Shown here: positions 15,926 to 24,898 of the stretch, one piece after another
Numbering within the stretch: the stretch's first letter is position 1
How the letters are laid out: each line of letters begins with the position of its first letter
Assembly: GCF_036226465.1 (NCBI RefSeq)
Contig: NZ_CP108476.1
Span: forward strand, 310,001 to 374,000
Direction of reading: 5' to 3'
Length of the DNA: 64,000 nt
Origin: Kitasatospora sp. NBC_01250
GTDB taxonomy: Bacteria; Actinomycetota; Actinomycetes; Streptomycetales; Streptomycetaceae
Notes under the pieces: model-generated
The model's input: only the letters and a program-made list of their open reading frames with translations
What the model was told of the DNA's origin: nothing
Database searches by the model: none
Made by a program: the position numbers and the translations under genes

Positions 15926-16618
15926 TCAGGCGGCGTCCGTGGGTGGGGCGGTGAAGGTCTCGGCGGGGCCGAAGTCGCTGTAGGTCGCCTTGATGACCCT
16001 CATGGCGCCGTCGACGACCATGGCTTCCTCGACGTAGCGGGTGCGGCCCTGGGCGTCGATCCACTGGTCCAGGTCGAAGCCCGTGACGCCGCTGGACTTC
16101 GTGGCCCGGTAGAACTCCGGGGTCACGCCGGCGACCTGCTCGATGCCCAGGTGGCCGGCGAGGTGGTAGACCGGGACGCCGTCCCGGCTCTCCATGCCCT
16201 TGCGGGTGGCGTTCCCCTGGGCGAGCAGCAGCGGGGCGTAGCCCGTGAAGTCGAGCTCCCAGGCGTCGTTGGACTTCGGGATCTTCTTCCACCGGCCGCT
16301 GGCGTCGTAGCCGCGCATGTACTCGGCGTCGGCGGTGGTGATGAACTCCATGGTGCTGCCGTCGGGGTCCTTCTGCTCCCGGTGGCCGGTCTGCAGGGTG
16401 TTGACGTTCTGCCGCGCGGTGAGAACCATCGCGTCGGGCCCGCCGGTCACCTTCACCGACACCGCATACGGTTCCTTGCTCGCGTTCGCCACGGCCTGGG
16501 CCGGGTCGAAGGAGCCCGGTGCGGCGGCCGGTGCGGAGTGGCCGGCGCTGTCGCACCCCGTGAGCACGGCGAGGGTGGTGGCGGTCGCGGCAGCGACCTG
16601 GACGAGACTACGGCGCAC
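15926..16618 (-). CDS. Secreted lipoprotein (LppX/LprG-like size, unknown function)
   Basis: A 230-residue exported lipoprotein. The signal has two arginines, a hydrophobic stretch and the lipobox LTGC (Cys at about residue 22), followed by a Ser/Ala/Pro linker. The mature domain is beta-rich with an ADAEYMRGYDASGRWKKIP segment and a C-terminal V-x-E-x-M strand as in LppX/LprG/LprA-type proteins that carry lipids or act as sensors; family assignment is by general layout only. The GTG at 16618 gives a complete signal peptide, with AGGGAG about 12 nt upstream. Confidence 0.7.
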   Translation of the reverse strand: MRRSLVQVAAATATTLAVLTGCDSAGHSAPAAAPGSFDPAQAVANASKEPYAVSVKVTGGPDAMVLTARQNVNTLQTGHREQKDPDGSTMEFITTADAEYMRGYDASGRWKKIPKSNDAWELDFTGYAPLLLAQGNATRKGMESRDGVPVYHLAGHLGIEQVAGVTPEFYRATKSSGVTGFDLDQWIDAQGRTRYVEEAMVVDGAMRVIKATYSDFGPAETFTAPPTDAA

Positions 16619-16779
16619 GGTGGAGCGGCTCCCTACGGGATGACGGTCGGTCAGGCGGAGCCTGCCACGAAGATCATCCCCGGCACATCGGATTTCCGCC
16701 GTCGGGGCCGACCGGCGCCGCCTGCCCGACGGACGAGGAGAAGTGTGCGACCCGGGTGACCACTGCCCCCGTCGGGCGG

Positions 16780-17931
16780 TCACCGTCCGACGGCGGCTCC
16801 GTACAGGGCGCGGATCAGGCGGTCGTTCTCCGGGGCGGCGGCAGCGGGGAAGGGGGTGCGCCGACGGGTGTAGCCGTAGGCGATGCCGTTGCGCGGGTCG
16901 GCGAAGGCCTGCTGACCGCCCGCGCCGCTGTGGCCGAACGAGCCCTGGCCGAGCTGCGGGTAGTACTCGGAGGTGGCGTGGAACCCGATGGTGAACGCCT
17001 TCTGCGCACCGAGGACCACGTCGTGGCCGATGGACTGAATCTGCCTGACCATCGCGAGCGTCTCGGGCTTGAGCAGGGGGACCGAGCCGTCGACCGAGCC
17101 GATCGTGGCCGCGTACATCCGGGCCAGGCCGCGCGCCGAGGCCACCCCGCCGAACGAGGCCGTCCCCGAGCTGCGGACCACCTGGAAGTTCGGCAGCTCC
17201 CACACCCCCGGGTTCTGCGGGTGATTGCGGTTGAAGGCGATGCCGGACAGGCTGTTCGGACCGCTCGCGGACGCGGCCGGCGCGGCCAGCCGCTCGGGGG
17301 TCGTCACCATCGGTCGGGCACGGAGGAATCGTGACTCCTGTTCCTGCGGCAGTCCGAGGTGGAAGTCGACTCCGTACGCATCGCGCACGCGCTCGGCGAA
17401 CAACTCCTGGACGCTGCACCCGGTGGCGCGGCGCACCACCTCGCCGCTGAGCGCCCCCATGACCAGCGCGTGGTAGCCGAAGGCGGTGCCCGGCCGCCAG
17501 TACGGGCGCTGTGCGCCCAGACGCTCGGCGACCTGCCGGTCGTCGGCAAGTTCCTCGATCGTGAACCCCGCATCCGCGCCGACCAGGCCGGCCCGGTGCG
17601 CCAGCAGCTCGCGCAGGGTCACCTCCGCCTTGCCCTCCACCGCGAACTGCGGCCAGTAGTGACTCACCTTCTGCTCCAGGTCCAGCACGCCTTCCTGGAC
17701 GAGTGAGGCGACGACCAGGTGCGCGGCGCCCTTGGACGCGGAGTACGCGCCGAACAGTGAATCCCCGGTGATCTCCGGGCCCGTCCACAGGTCGACGACC
17801 CGTTCCCCGTGCCGGTAGGCCACGAGCTGCGCGGCATGGTCGCCGCCCTCCCCCGTCGCGACCGCGGCGAGCTCCTCCCGGACCGGCTCGAACCCGTCGG
17901 CGACCGTACCCTGCACCACGTTTGCGTGCAT
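16780..17931 (-). CDS. Serine hydrolase of the class C beta-lactamase/esterase (EstB) family
   Basis: A 383-residue serine hydrolase. The catalytic S-x-x-K is in YSASKGA (about residues 65-71) and the second-motif tyrosine in FGYHALVMG (about 151-159). HSGAGGQQAF takes the place of the K-T-G box, as in esterases of this family rather than true lactamases. There is no signal peptide, which also fits a cytoplasmic esterase. It is divergent from a TetR gene across a 168-bp region that contains a palindromic site, and is likely controlled by it. Confidence 0.9.
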   Translation of the reverse strand: MHANVVQGTVADGFEPVREELAAVATGEGGDHAAQLVAYRHGERVVDLWTGPEITGDSLFGAYSASKGAAHLVVASLVQEGVLDLEQKVSHYWPQFAVEGKAEVTLRELLAHRAGLVGADAGFTIEELADDRQVAERLGAQRPYWRPGTAFGYHALVMGALSGEVVRRATGCSVQELFAERVRDAYGVDFHLGLPQEQESRFLRARPMVTTPERLAAPAASASGPNSLSGIAFNRNHPQNPGVWELPNFQVVRSSGTASFGGVASARGLARMYAATIGSVDGSVPLLKPETLAMVRQIQSIGHDVVLGAQKAFTIGFHATSEYYPQLGQGSFGHSGAGGQQAFADPRNGIAYGYTRRRTPFPAAAAPENDRLIRALYGAAVGR

Positions 17932-18000
17932 CTGCGCTTCCTCCCAGCTCTGTCACGACATGGGTTGTCGGCGGGCGTCCGACGAGGCACAGCCCACTTA

Positions 18001-18015
18001 GCTACCAATGGTTAC
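18001..18015. promoter_or_regulatory. Imperfect palindrome between the serine hydrolase and TetR genes
   Basis: GCTACCAATGGTTAC has a perfect ACCA-A-TGGT core (18004-18012) and weaker symmetry outside it, in an AT-rich pocket of the divergent region. It is a candidate operator for the adjacent TetR protein. Confidence 0.4.
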
Positions 18016-18086
18016 TTATTACGCCGCGCTGGTCCAGTCCTGATGGGAAGCCCGCTGATCACGGGCACCCGCCGACCGCGGTCTCG

Positions 18087-18092
18087 TATAGT
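18087..18092 (+). promoter_or_regulatory. -10 box of a probable leaderless promoter for the TetR gene
   Basis: TATAGT lies 7 nt before the ATG at 18100; no ribosome site fits between. Confidence 0.5.
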
Positions 18093-18099
18093 CCTGGCC

Positions 18100-18681
18100 A
18101 TGGCCGATACCCCGACAACCCGATCACGCCGGGGACGCCCCGCGCAGATCAGCCGCGAGCTGATCGTCGACGCCGCCGTCTCGACCGGGAACCTCGACAC
18201 CCTGACCATGCGGGAGCTCGCCACCCGCCTCGGGGTCACCCACGCCGCGCTCTACCGCTGGGTCAAGAACCGCGACCAGCTGTCCGACCTCATCAACGAG
18301 GTCATGGTCGAACGCATCCTTCCCGCCGAGGGCCCCCGGGGCGCCGACTGGCGGCCCTGGCTCGCGGACCTCGCCTGGGGCATGCACGACCACTTCCTGG
18401 CCCTGCCCGGCTACGCCACCCGCCTCTCGCGGCCGCACCGCCACACCACCGAGACCTTCGGACGCCTGCGCAGCAGCGTCACCACCGCGTTCACCGGCGC
18501 CGGGGTCTCCCCGCACCTGGCCGAGCAGAGCTGGTACATCTTCATCACGTCCATCGTCAGCTGGCTCGCCGTCCAGGAGCACCCGCTCGACCTCGGCGAC
18601 AGCACCCCGCGCTTCGAGCTGTTCCTGGACACACTGCTGCGCGGCCTGCCCGCGCAAGAACCGGGTGCCGCACGGCAGTAG
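18100..18681 (+). CDS. TetR-family regulator divergent from the serine hydrolase
   Basis: A 193-residue TetR protein: a basic N-terminus with an AT-hook-like RRGRPAQ, then the HTH MRELATRLGVTHAALYRWVKNRD (about residues 38-60), and a helical ligand domain of the kind found in Tet(R)-class proteins. The start is set by the TATAGT box immediately upstream. It is transcribed away from the hydrolase and probably represses both genes. A 15-bp hairpin follows the stop. Confidence 0.9.
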   Translation: MADTPTTRSRRGRPAQISRELIVDAAVSTGNLDTLTMRELATRLGVTHAALYRWVKNRDQLSDLINEVMVERILPAEGPRGADWRPWLADLAWGMHDHFLALPGYATRLSRPHRHTTETFGRLRSSVTTAFTGAGVSPHLAEQSWYIFITSIVSWLAVQEHPLDLGDSTPRFELFLDTLLRGLPAQEPGAARQ

Positions 18682-18723
18682 GGAGCGCCGGCAACGGCGG
18701 CGGAAGGCCGCGAGAGCCTGGCA

Positions 18724-18756
18724 GCGAGCGGACGGCGTGCAACGCCGGCCGCTCGC
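18724..18756 (+). terminator. Terminator hairpin after the TetR gene
   Basis: GCGAGCGG (18724-18731) pairs with CCGCTCGC (18749-18756), and the inner CGGCGT pairs with ACGCCG, giving a 15-position stem with one mismatch and a 3-nt loop, 43 nt after the stop. Confidence 0.6.
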
Positions 18757-18819
18757 GCCTTGTGGAGCCAGGGGCGCCGCCGAGATGTCCGGCCCAAGTG
18801 CCCGGCCGGTTGCGGCAGT

Positions 18820-19011
18820 TTACTGGTCCAGGCAGATGAGGCTCGCCCGCGCGGACGCGGTGGCACCGAAGCTGTCGGTCACCGTGATCCGCACGGTCGA
18901 GCGCCGGCCCACGCTGCACATGCCCCAGCCGTCGGAGGTATTGGCGGCACACTGCGAACCAGCGACGGCCCGCCGGGCCAGCGGTCGGACGTTGCACCAG
19001 AGGACGTTGGT
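18820..19011 (-). pseudogene. C-terminal fragment of a secreted/extracellular protein
   Basis: The minus strand encodes about 63 residues ending at a TAA (18820-18822): CNVRPLARR, then SQCAANTSDGWGMCSVGRR, STVRITVTDSFGATASARA and SLICLDQ. The T-V-R-I-T-V-T-D-S-F-G-A-T-A-x-A strand pattern is PKD/Ig-like, and four cysteines suggest an extracellular domain. No start codon or signal peptide exists upstream; the frame runs straight into the 20-bp terminator hairpin of the neighbouring gene. It is a truncated remnant. Confidence 0.5.
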
Positions 19012-19056
19012 GCGCGAAGGCCGCGGGCCCGGAGAGCGGGCCCGCGGCCTTCGCGC
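19012..19056 (-). terminator. Strong terminator hairpin after the membrane-protein gene
   Basis: 19012-19031 pairs perfectly with 19037-19056 (20-bp stem, GAGAG loop). It lies 21 nt after the stop codon of the gene at 19078-19602, in its transcription direction. Confidence 0.8.
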
Positions 19057-19077
19057 GGGGGCGGAACCGACGGATGG

Positions 19078-19602
19078 TCAGGCGGTGCGGTCGTAGACGC
19101 GCACGGGGCGGGCCACCGTCAGGGTGCGGCTCCGGATGAAGATCGTGGCCAGCCGCGTGACCACCTCGGTGAGCGCCATCAGCACGAACGCCGCCACCCA
19201 CGCCTGGTCGCTGGTGATGTGGTGGGTGAGGCTGAACCGGGCGACATCGGCGGCCCCGCCGGCGTGCTCGACCCACATCTGGAACCCCATCCGCGCGCCC
19301 ATGCCCACGACCCACAGGATCGCCGACACCGCACCGGCCTTGATCAGGATGTGCCCGCCGGCCGTGCGGATCCGGGTGTAGATGCCGCCGGCGATGCCGA
19401 GCACCGCACCCACGCCCATCAGCACCCCGATCAGCACCAGGTCATTGCCCGCAGTCGGAATGCTGTCCAGGTACGAGTAGGCCACGAAGGTCACGATCCC
19501 CAGCGGGATCAGGAAGGACCTGAGGTCGAGCCGACCTTCCCGCAGCTGCCGGAAGACGACGAGGATGAGGGCGAGGTCGGTGATCCATTCGGTCGTTGTC
19601 AT
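19078..19602 (-). CDS. Small integral membrane protein, unknown function
   Basis: A 174-residue protein with about five hydrophobic helices: residues 7-17, 31-50, 57-75, 88-105 and 130-152, separated by short Arg-containing loops (QLREGRLDLRS, YTRIRTAGGH). The even spread of basic residues fits an inner-membrane protein; I do not recognise a functional motif. The gene stands alone and ends in a strong terminator. Confidence 0.7.
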   Translation of the reverse strand: MTTTEWITDLALILVVFRQLREGRLDLRSFLIPLGIVTFVAYSYLDSIPTAGNDLVLIGVLMGVGAVLGIAGGIYTRIRTAGGHILIKAGAVSAILWVVGMGARMGFQMWVEHAGGAADVARFSLTHHITSDQAWVAAFVLMALTEVVTRLATIFIRSRTLTVARPVRVYDRTA

Positions 19603-20294
19603 GTGCTCCAGCCTGCTGTGACGAGGCTGCGGGCACCTGCACCTACGGGTGGATCCGAAGGTGGAGTTCGCCCCTCCCCCGGTCTCCACCCACGGGCTGA
19701 CCGGCCGATCGGCCGGTGAACCGGACGGTGGATGCCGGGCAAGAGGCGGTACGTCCGCGCGACCGGTCAGGAGTCGTCCACGCTGCTCGCCCGGGCGATC
19801 ACGGGTTCGTCACTCCGGGCGACGTCCGCGACGGCCCGGCCGCCACGGACGACCGGGCCCTGAGCGCCTGGCGTCGGCCCCGCAGGGGCAGGCGGGCTGC
19901 AAGGCGCCCGGAGTGGCCGGAGCCGGTCACGGACGGCTCCAGGTCGTGCACGCGGGCTCGTGCCAGGTCGTGCGGACCACCTCCCCGCCCCGGGTGCGGT
20001 GCTCGCTGGACCAGGTCCGGCAGCACCCGCCCGCGCCGCGTGGCCGGGCGGCGGCCGACGGCGGCTGGAGGTGCGCTGAGGCGGCTGAGCCGGGCGCGGC
20101 GGCCGGGCGGCGGTGCTGGTGGTGGTGTCTGGCCGAGGGAGAGGTCATGCCGAAGGCTCTGCCCGCCCCACCGCACCACCGAACCCCGCTATCACCCGAA
20201 CGGAGCACGCGGGCCGCCGACCCGGTCCGCCGACGCCCGTCCGCGAGCCTTCGATCCGCCGGCCTTCGGTCCGCCGGCCCCGGCCCACGGCACA
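19603..20294. other. 692-bp region without a supportable gene
   Basis: Several frames are open here only because of high GC; none has a ribosome site, coding-type third positions or recognisable domains. Two things stand out: a perfect 18-bp palindrome ACCGGCCGATCGGCCGGT at 19700-19717, and a 15-bp tandem duplication (CCTTCGRTCCGCCGG twice) at 20248-20277. Confidence 0.4.
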
Positions 20295-21344
20295 ATGGCG
20301 CCCGTGGACATCGCGACGGCACGTGATACGGCAGCGCACTGGGTCATGGGCGAAGTCCGGCGCCACGAGGACTACCGCGGCGCGTACTTCACCGGCTCGA
20401 CGGTGGCCCTGGCTCCGGACGCGGCGCTGCCCGTCGGCACCGACGTGGACCTCGTGGTGGTCACCGGCAGGCCCGTCGCGGGGCCCAAGCTCGGCAAGTT
20501 CGAGCACCGGGGCGCACTGCTGGAGGTCACGTACCTTTCCTGGGAGCAGCTCCGGTCGGCCCCCTCGGTGCTCGCGGACTACCACCTCGCCGCGGGGCTC
20601 AGCCGCGACACCGTCATCGACGATCCGACCGGCGACCTGCGCGAGCTGCAGGCGCAGGTCGCGCGTTCCTTCGCCGACGAGGCATGGGTGCGGCGCCGCT
20701 GCGAGAACGTCCGCCGGAGGATCGAGACTTCCCTGACGTCCTTCGACACCACGGCGCCCTGGCACGACCAGGTGACGGGCTGGCTCTTCCCGACCGGCGT
20801 CACCACCCATCTCCTGCTCGTCGCCGCCCTGCGGAACCCGACGGTCCGGCTGCGCTACCTGCGGGCACGCGAGGTCCTTGACGAGTACGGCCTCGCCGAG
20901 CGGTACCCGGGCCTGCTGCGGTTGACGGGGTGCCAGGACCTGACGGCCGAGCGGGTCGACCAGCATGTCGACGCCCTGGCGCGGACCTTCGACGAGGCGG
21001 CGGCGTGCGCCCGGACACCGTTCCTCTTCAGCTCCGACATCACCGCGGCGGCCAGGCCCATCGCCGTCGACGCCTGCCACGAGCTCGCGCGCCGGGGCGA
21101 CCACCGGGAAGCGGGGTTCTGGATCACCGCGACCTTCGCGCGCTGCCACAAGATCCTGGCCACCGACGCCCCGCACCGCGAACGCGCCCTCCGGCCCGCC
21201 TTCGCCGAGCTCCTGGCAGACCTCGGCATCACCTCCACGGGCGACCTCCTGACCCGGGCACAGGAGACCGTCGCCGCGCTGCCCCTGGTGTGGCGGACGG
21301 CGGAGGAGATCATCGCCGCCAACCCCGGCATCACCCGTGGCTGA
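20295..21344 (+). CDS. Nucleotidyltransferase-domain protein (aminoglycoside adenylyltransferase-like)
   Basis: A 349-residue protein. Residues 28-50 hold the nucleotidyltransferase signature: YFTGSTVALAPDAALP then TDVDLVVV (G-S ... D-x-D). The middle and C-terminal helical region (about 110-330) resembles the substrate-binding half of antibiotic or kanamycin-type nucleotidyltransferases, but the substrate is not evident. ATG 20295 is used; GTG 20304 is an alternative, and neither has a clear ribosome site. It stands alone between a non-coding stretch and the convergent XRE regulator. Confidence 0.7.
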   Translation: MAPVDIATARDTAAHWVMGEVRRHEDYRGAYFTGSTVALAPDAALPVGTDVDLVVVTGRPVAGPKLGKFEHRGALLEVTYLSWEQLRSAPSVLADYHLAAGLSRDTVIDDPTGDLRELQAQVARSFADEAWVRRRCENVRRRIETSLTSFDTTAPWHDQVTGWLFPTGVTTHLLLVAALRNPTVRLRYLRAREVLDEYGLAERYPGLLRLTGCQDLTAERVDQHVDALARTFDEAAACARTPFLFSSDITAAARPIAVDACHELARRGDHREAGFWITATFARCHKILATDAPHRERALRPAFAELLADLGITSTGDLLTRAQETVAALPLVWRTAEEIIAANPGITRG

Positions 21345-21392
21345 GCAGCCCGACAGGCGCCACCGGACCGGCAGGCGTCACCGGGCCGCACC

Positions 21393-22247
21393 TCACCGGC
21401 AGGCGAAGCTCGCGAGGAAGTTCAGGGCCTCCTCGGCGGCGCTGCCGGGCTGGGCCGTGTAGATCACCAGCAGGTGGTGGGCGGCGCCGGGGACCTGGAA
21501 GGTCTCGTAGTTCAGCATGACCTCGCCGACGGCGGGGTGGCGGAAGTGCTTGGGTCCGTGGGTCTTCTCGTGGACGTGGTGGCCGGCCCACAGCTTGCGG
21601 AAGGTGTCGCTGCCCAGGGACAGTTCGCCGATCAGGCGCACGAGTTCCGGGTCGTGCGGACGGCGTCCGGCAGCCATGCGCAGCATGCCGACGGTGGTGC
21701 GGGCGGCTTCGTCCCAGTCGAGGTGGATGTCGCGCGCGTCCGGGTCCAGGAAGATCCGGCGGGCCATGTTCCGCTCGCGCGGCGCGAGGTTGGGGAAGTC
21801 GGCGATCAGCGCGGCTGCCAGCCGGTTCCAGGCCAGGACGTCGTTGCGGTCGTTCATGATCACGGCGGGGGCGTTCGGGACGGCCTCGACCACCTGCCGC
21901 AGGGCAGGACGCAGCGCCTCGCCCCGTCCGGTGACCGCTGCCGCCGCGCCGGCGCGGCGGGGTGGTCGGGCCAGGTCGTGGAGGTGGGCGCGCTCGGCGG
22001 AGCCCAGCCGCAGTGCCCTGCTGAGCGCGTCAAGGACCTCGTCCGAGGGGTGCTCGGCGCGCCCCTGCTCCAGACGTACGTAGTAGTCGGTGCTGAGCCC
22101 GACCAGTTCCGCGACCTCCTCGCGGCGCAGGCCGGGCACCCGGCGCCGGCCGGTGGTCGGCAGGCCCGCCTCCGCCGGTGCCACCAGGGCCCGCCGGGCT
22201 CGGAGGTAGTCGCCGAGGCTGTTGGCGATCATGATCGTGTCGGCCAT
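21393..22247 (-). CDS. XRE-family regulator with MmyB-like domain, divergent from an MFS transporter
   Basis: A 284-residue regulator closely resembling the one at 5935-6810: GLRREEVAELVGLSTDYYVRLEQGRAEHPS forms the HTH (about residues 38-67), followed by the MmyB ligand domain (WNRLAAALIADFPNLAPRERNMAR, HFRHPAVGEVMLNYE). It is divergent from the MFS gene across 114 bp and is the likely regulator of that transporter. Confidence 0.9.
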   Translation of the reverse strand: MADTIMIANSLGDYLRARRALVAPAEAGLPTTGRRRVPGLRREEVAELVGLSTDYYVRLEQGRAEHPSDEVLDALSRALRLGSAERAHLHDLARPPRRAGAAAAVTGRGEALRPALRQVVEAVPNAPAVIMNDRNDVLAWNRLAAALIADFPNLAPRERNMARRIFLDPDARDIHLDWDEAARTTVGMLRMAAGRRPHDPELVRLIGELSLGSDTFRKLWAGHHVHEKTHGPKHFRHPAVGEVMLNYETFQVPGAAHHLLVIYTAQPGSAAEEALNFLASFACR

Positions 22248-22361
22248 GCGCCCCAGTATGGCGGGCGCGGCCAGGGGTGCGGTGGCCGGAAGGTGGCCCT
22301 GTGGGACCCAGGGAACCGCAGTCTCTTCATCGGCCGCCGGCCATCGCGAACGATCGAGGGC

Positions 22362-23909
22362 ATGTCCACTGCTTCCGCTCCTCCCTCCCTCTCCTCTCCC
22401 CCTGCTCCCTGCCCCGGGCGCGGCTACTGGCCCACGGTGGTCGCGGTCGGGTCCGCCAGCATGATGCTGCCGTTCTCCGTGACCGGGGCGGCGGTGGCCC
22501 TGCCGAACATGTCGGCGCACCTGGGCTCCTCGGTCGGCACCGCGCAGTGGATGCTGAACGGCTTCAACATCACCTTCGCCGCCCTGCCGCTCGCCGCCGG
22601 CAGCCTCGCGGACCGGCTCGGCAGGCGCCGCGTGCTGCTGACCGGCATCGCCCTGGTCGGCGCGCTGTCCCTGCTGGTCGCGCTGGCGCCCTCGATGGCC
22701 GTCGCCGACGCGGCCCGGGTGGTCCAGGGCTGCGGAGCCGCAGCCGTACTGGCCTCGGGCGCGGCGGTGCTGGCCCACTCCACCTCCGGGCGGCGCCGAC
22801 AGCTGGCCTTCGGGATCCTCGGCACCTCCTTCGGCACGGGCCTGGCGATCGGACCGCTGGTCGCCGGGGCCCTGGTCGAGGCGGCCGGCTGGCGCCCGGT
22901 GTTCCTCCTGGTGGCGGCCATGTCCGTGCTCGCCTGGCGGTGCGCGCTGCGGGCCCCGGAGTCCCGCAACCCCGAGCAGCCCGCGCTCGACGTGGCCGGG
23001 CTGGTCACCTTCACCGCCGGGCTGACCTGTCTGTCCTTCGCCTTCGTCCGGGCCGGCGCCGCGGGCTGGAGCGCGCCGGGCACCCTGCTGCTGCTCGCCG
23101 CCGCCGTGGGGCTGGTGGCGCTGTTCGCCGCGGTGGAGATCCGGCTGGCCGACCGTGCGATGTTCGACGTCCGCCTGTTCCGCAGGCCCGAGTTCGTCGC
23201 CGTGGTCTGCCAGCCCTTCACGGTCACCCTGGGCTTCGTCGTCCTGCTGGTCTACCTGCCCGCCTATCTCCAGGGTGTCGGCGGCCGCAGCACCGTGGCG
23301 AGCGGTCTGCTCCTGCTGCCGATGACCGCCCCGGTCCTGCTCCTGCCGCTCGCCGCCGGCCGACTGGCCGCGCGCACCTCCGTGCGGGCGGTGCTGACGG
23401 GTGCGTCCGCGCTGATCGTGGCCGGCGCCCTGCTCCTGGTGACCCTGCGCAGCGACGGATCTTGGCCGGCGCTGGCTCTTCCGCTGCTGCCCTTCGGCGC
23501 CGGGGTCGGCCTGGCGTTCGGGGTCATGGACAACGCCGCGGTCAGCACCGTTCCGGTCGAGAACGCCGGAGCCGCAGCAGGCATCTTCAACACCATGCGC
23601 ATCACCGGCGAGTCCGTTGCCGTCGCGGGCGCCGCGGCCCTGCTCACCACGCTCACCGCCGCCCGGCTGGACGGCAGCGGCCTCTCCCCCGACTCCGCCA
23701 CCCGCATCGCCGGGCAGGCCGTCCACGGTGAGGTGGCCGAGGCGCACCACGCAGCCCTGGCAGCAGGCTTCACCAGCGCCATCCACACCCTCGGCCTCGC
23801 CCTCGCGGCCCTCTCCACCCTCGGCGCCGTCCTCACCTGCCTCGCGCTCGCGCCCCACCGGGCTGCCGTGAGCGCGCTCGACGAGGCGGCGCAGCGCGCC
23901 CGGTCCTGA
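22362..23909 (+). CDS. MFS transporter, DHA2 (14-helix drug/H+ antiporter) type
   Basis: A 515-residue membrane protein with about 14 hydrophobic helices. Motif A is seen as GSLADRLGRRRVLL between helices 2 and 3, and motif C as GILGTSFGTGLAIGPLVAGALVE in helix 5, the signature of drug/proton antiporters. It probably exports hydrophobic drugs or a metabolite. The ATG is preceded by GAGGG. It is divergently transcribed from an MmyB-type regulator, a common streptomycete pairing. Confidence 0.93.
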   Translation: MSTASAPPSLSSPPAPCPGRGYWPTVVAVGSASMMLPFSVTGAAVALPNMSAHLGSSVGTAQWMLNGFNITFAALPLAAGSLADRLGRRRVLLTGIALVGALSLLVALAPSMAVADAARVVQGCGAAAVLASGAAVLAHSTSGRRRQLAFGILGTSFGTGLAIGPLVAGALVEAAGWRPVFLLVAAMSVLAWRCALRAPESRNPEQPALDVAGLVTFTAGLTCLSFAFVRAGAAGWSAPGTLLLLAAAVGLVALFAAVEIRLADRAMFDVRLFRRPEFVAVVCQPFTVTLGFVVLLVYLPAYLQGVGGRSTVASGLLLLPMTAPVLLLPLAAGRLAARTSVRAVLTGASALIVAGALLLVTLRSDGSWPALALPLLPFGAGVGLAFGVMDNAAVSTVPVENAGAAAGIFNTMRITGESVAVAGAAALLTTLTAARLDGSGLSPDSATRIAGQAVHGEVAEAHHAALAAGFTSAIHTLGLALAALSTLGAVLTCLALAPHRAAVSALDEAAQRARS

Positions 23910-24164
23910 GGCGGTCGGCATGACGCGACGACGGCGTCCCGCGCCCGTGCGAACGGGGCGGCGGGACCACCGAGAACAGTGACGGGGCGGTATCACCGCC
24001 TTGATGCCGTGTCTGCCCGGAGGTGACCAGGTGCCGCGGGACGAAGAGGCCTTCCCCGGTGGGAGCGGCATCCTGTGTCATCGCGGGCGGCACGGGTAGC
24101 TGCCTTGTCAGGGGCCGGATGTCCGGTCCGGGCCCGCGGGACGGCGGCGGGAAGGAGCACTCCG

Positions 24165-24803
24165 ATGGAAACCGCCGAGATGGTCGCCCGGCTGCTGCGC
24201 GCGCACGGGCGGACCTATGCCGACGAAGCCGGCATCACCCTTCGTGACAAGCCCGCACCGCTGTACCAACTGCTGGTCCTCACCGTCCTGTGTTCGATCC
24301 GGATCAAGGCGGAGATCGCCACGGCCGCCGCCAGGGAACTGTTCACCGCCGGGCTGCGCACACCGCAGGCGATGGCGAGCGCCGGCTGGCAGGAGCGGGT
24401 GGACGCACTCGGGCGGGCACACTACGTCCGGTACGACGAGAGCACCGCGACCGCACTCGGCGACGGCGCCGAGCTGCTGCTCGACCGCTACCGCGGCGAC
24501 CTGCGGAAGATGCGCGCACAGGCCGGGGGCGACCTGGGAAGGCTCCGGGAGCTGCTGCAGGAGGTGCCGAGAATCGGGCCGGTGGGCGCCGACATCTTCT
24601 GCCGGGAGGTCCAGGCCGTGTGGCCGGACCTGCGTCCGTTCTTCGACGAGCGGGCCTGCGCGACCGCCGCCGGACTCGGTCTTCCGCACACCCCGGACGG
24701 CCTCGCGAAGCTCGTACCGCCCAAGGACCTGGCCCGGCTCGCGGCCGCCCTCGTGCGCGTCAGGCTGTCCAAGCGCGGGGCGGACGAGCTGCGGGCCGCG
24801 TGA
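24165..24803 (+). CDS. Endonuclease III-like HhH protein
   Basis: A 212-residue protein of the HhH-GPD superfamily. PLYQLLVLTVLCSIRIKAEIA resembles the start of the EndoIII helical domain, and LLQEVPRIGPVGADIF is the helix-hairpin-helix DNA-binding motif. The catalytic lysine normally seen inside the hairpin is not obvious, Asp is present further on (DERACAT region), and there is no C-terminal 4Fe-4S cysteine loop. It may therefore be a non-catalytic or divergent base-excision protein. GAAGGAG precedes the ATG. Confidence 0.75.
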   Translation: METAEMVARLLRAHGRTYADEAGITLRDKPAPLYQLLVLTVLCSIRIKAEIATAAARELFTAGLRTPQAMASAGWQERVDALGRAHYVRYDESTATALGDGAELLLDRYRGDLRKMRAQAGGDLGRLRELLQEVPRIGPVGADIFCREVQAVWPDLRPFFDERACATAAGLGLPHTPDGLAKLVPPKDLARLAAALVRVRLSKRGADELRAA

Positions 24804-24898
24804 GTCGTATCGCCCCCGGTCGCAGGCGACTCACGCACCTTTCCCGCTGAACCCCCCACGCCCCGTGCCGGGTACCTGGGCGGCCGAGGGCCGGCTGC

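Noticed and set aside
19603..20294. Several 100-220-codon open frames
   Set aside because: All are Arg/Pro/Gly-rich, have no ribosome sites and no domain; high GC alone keeps them open.
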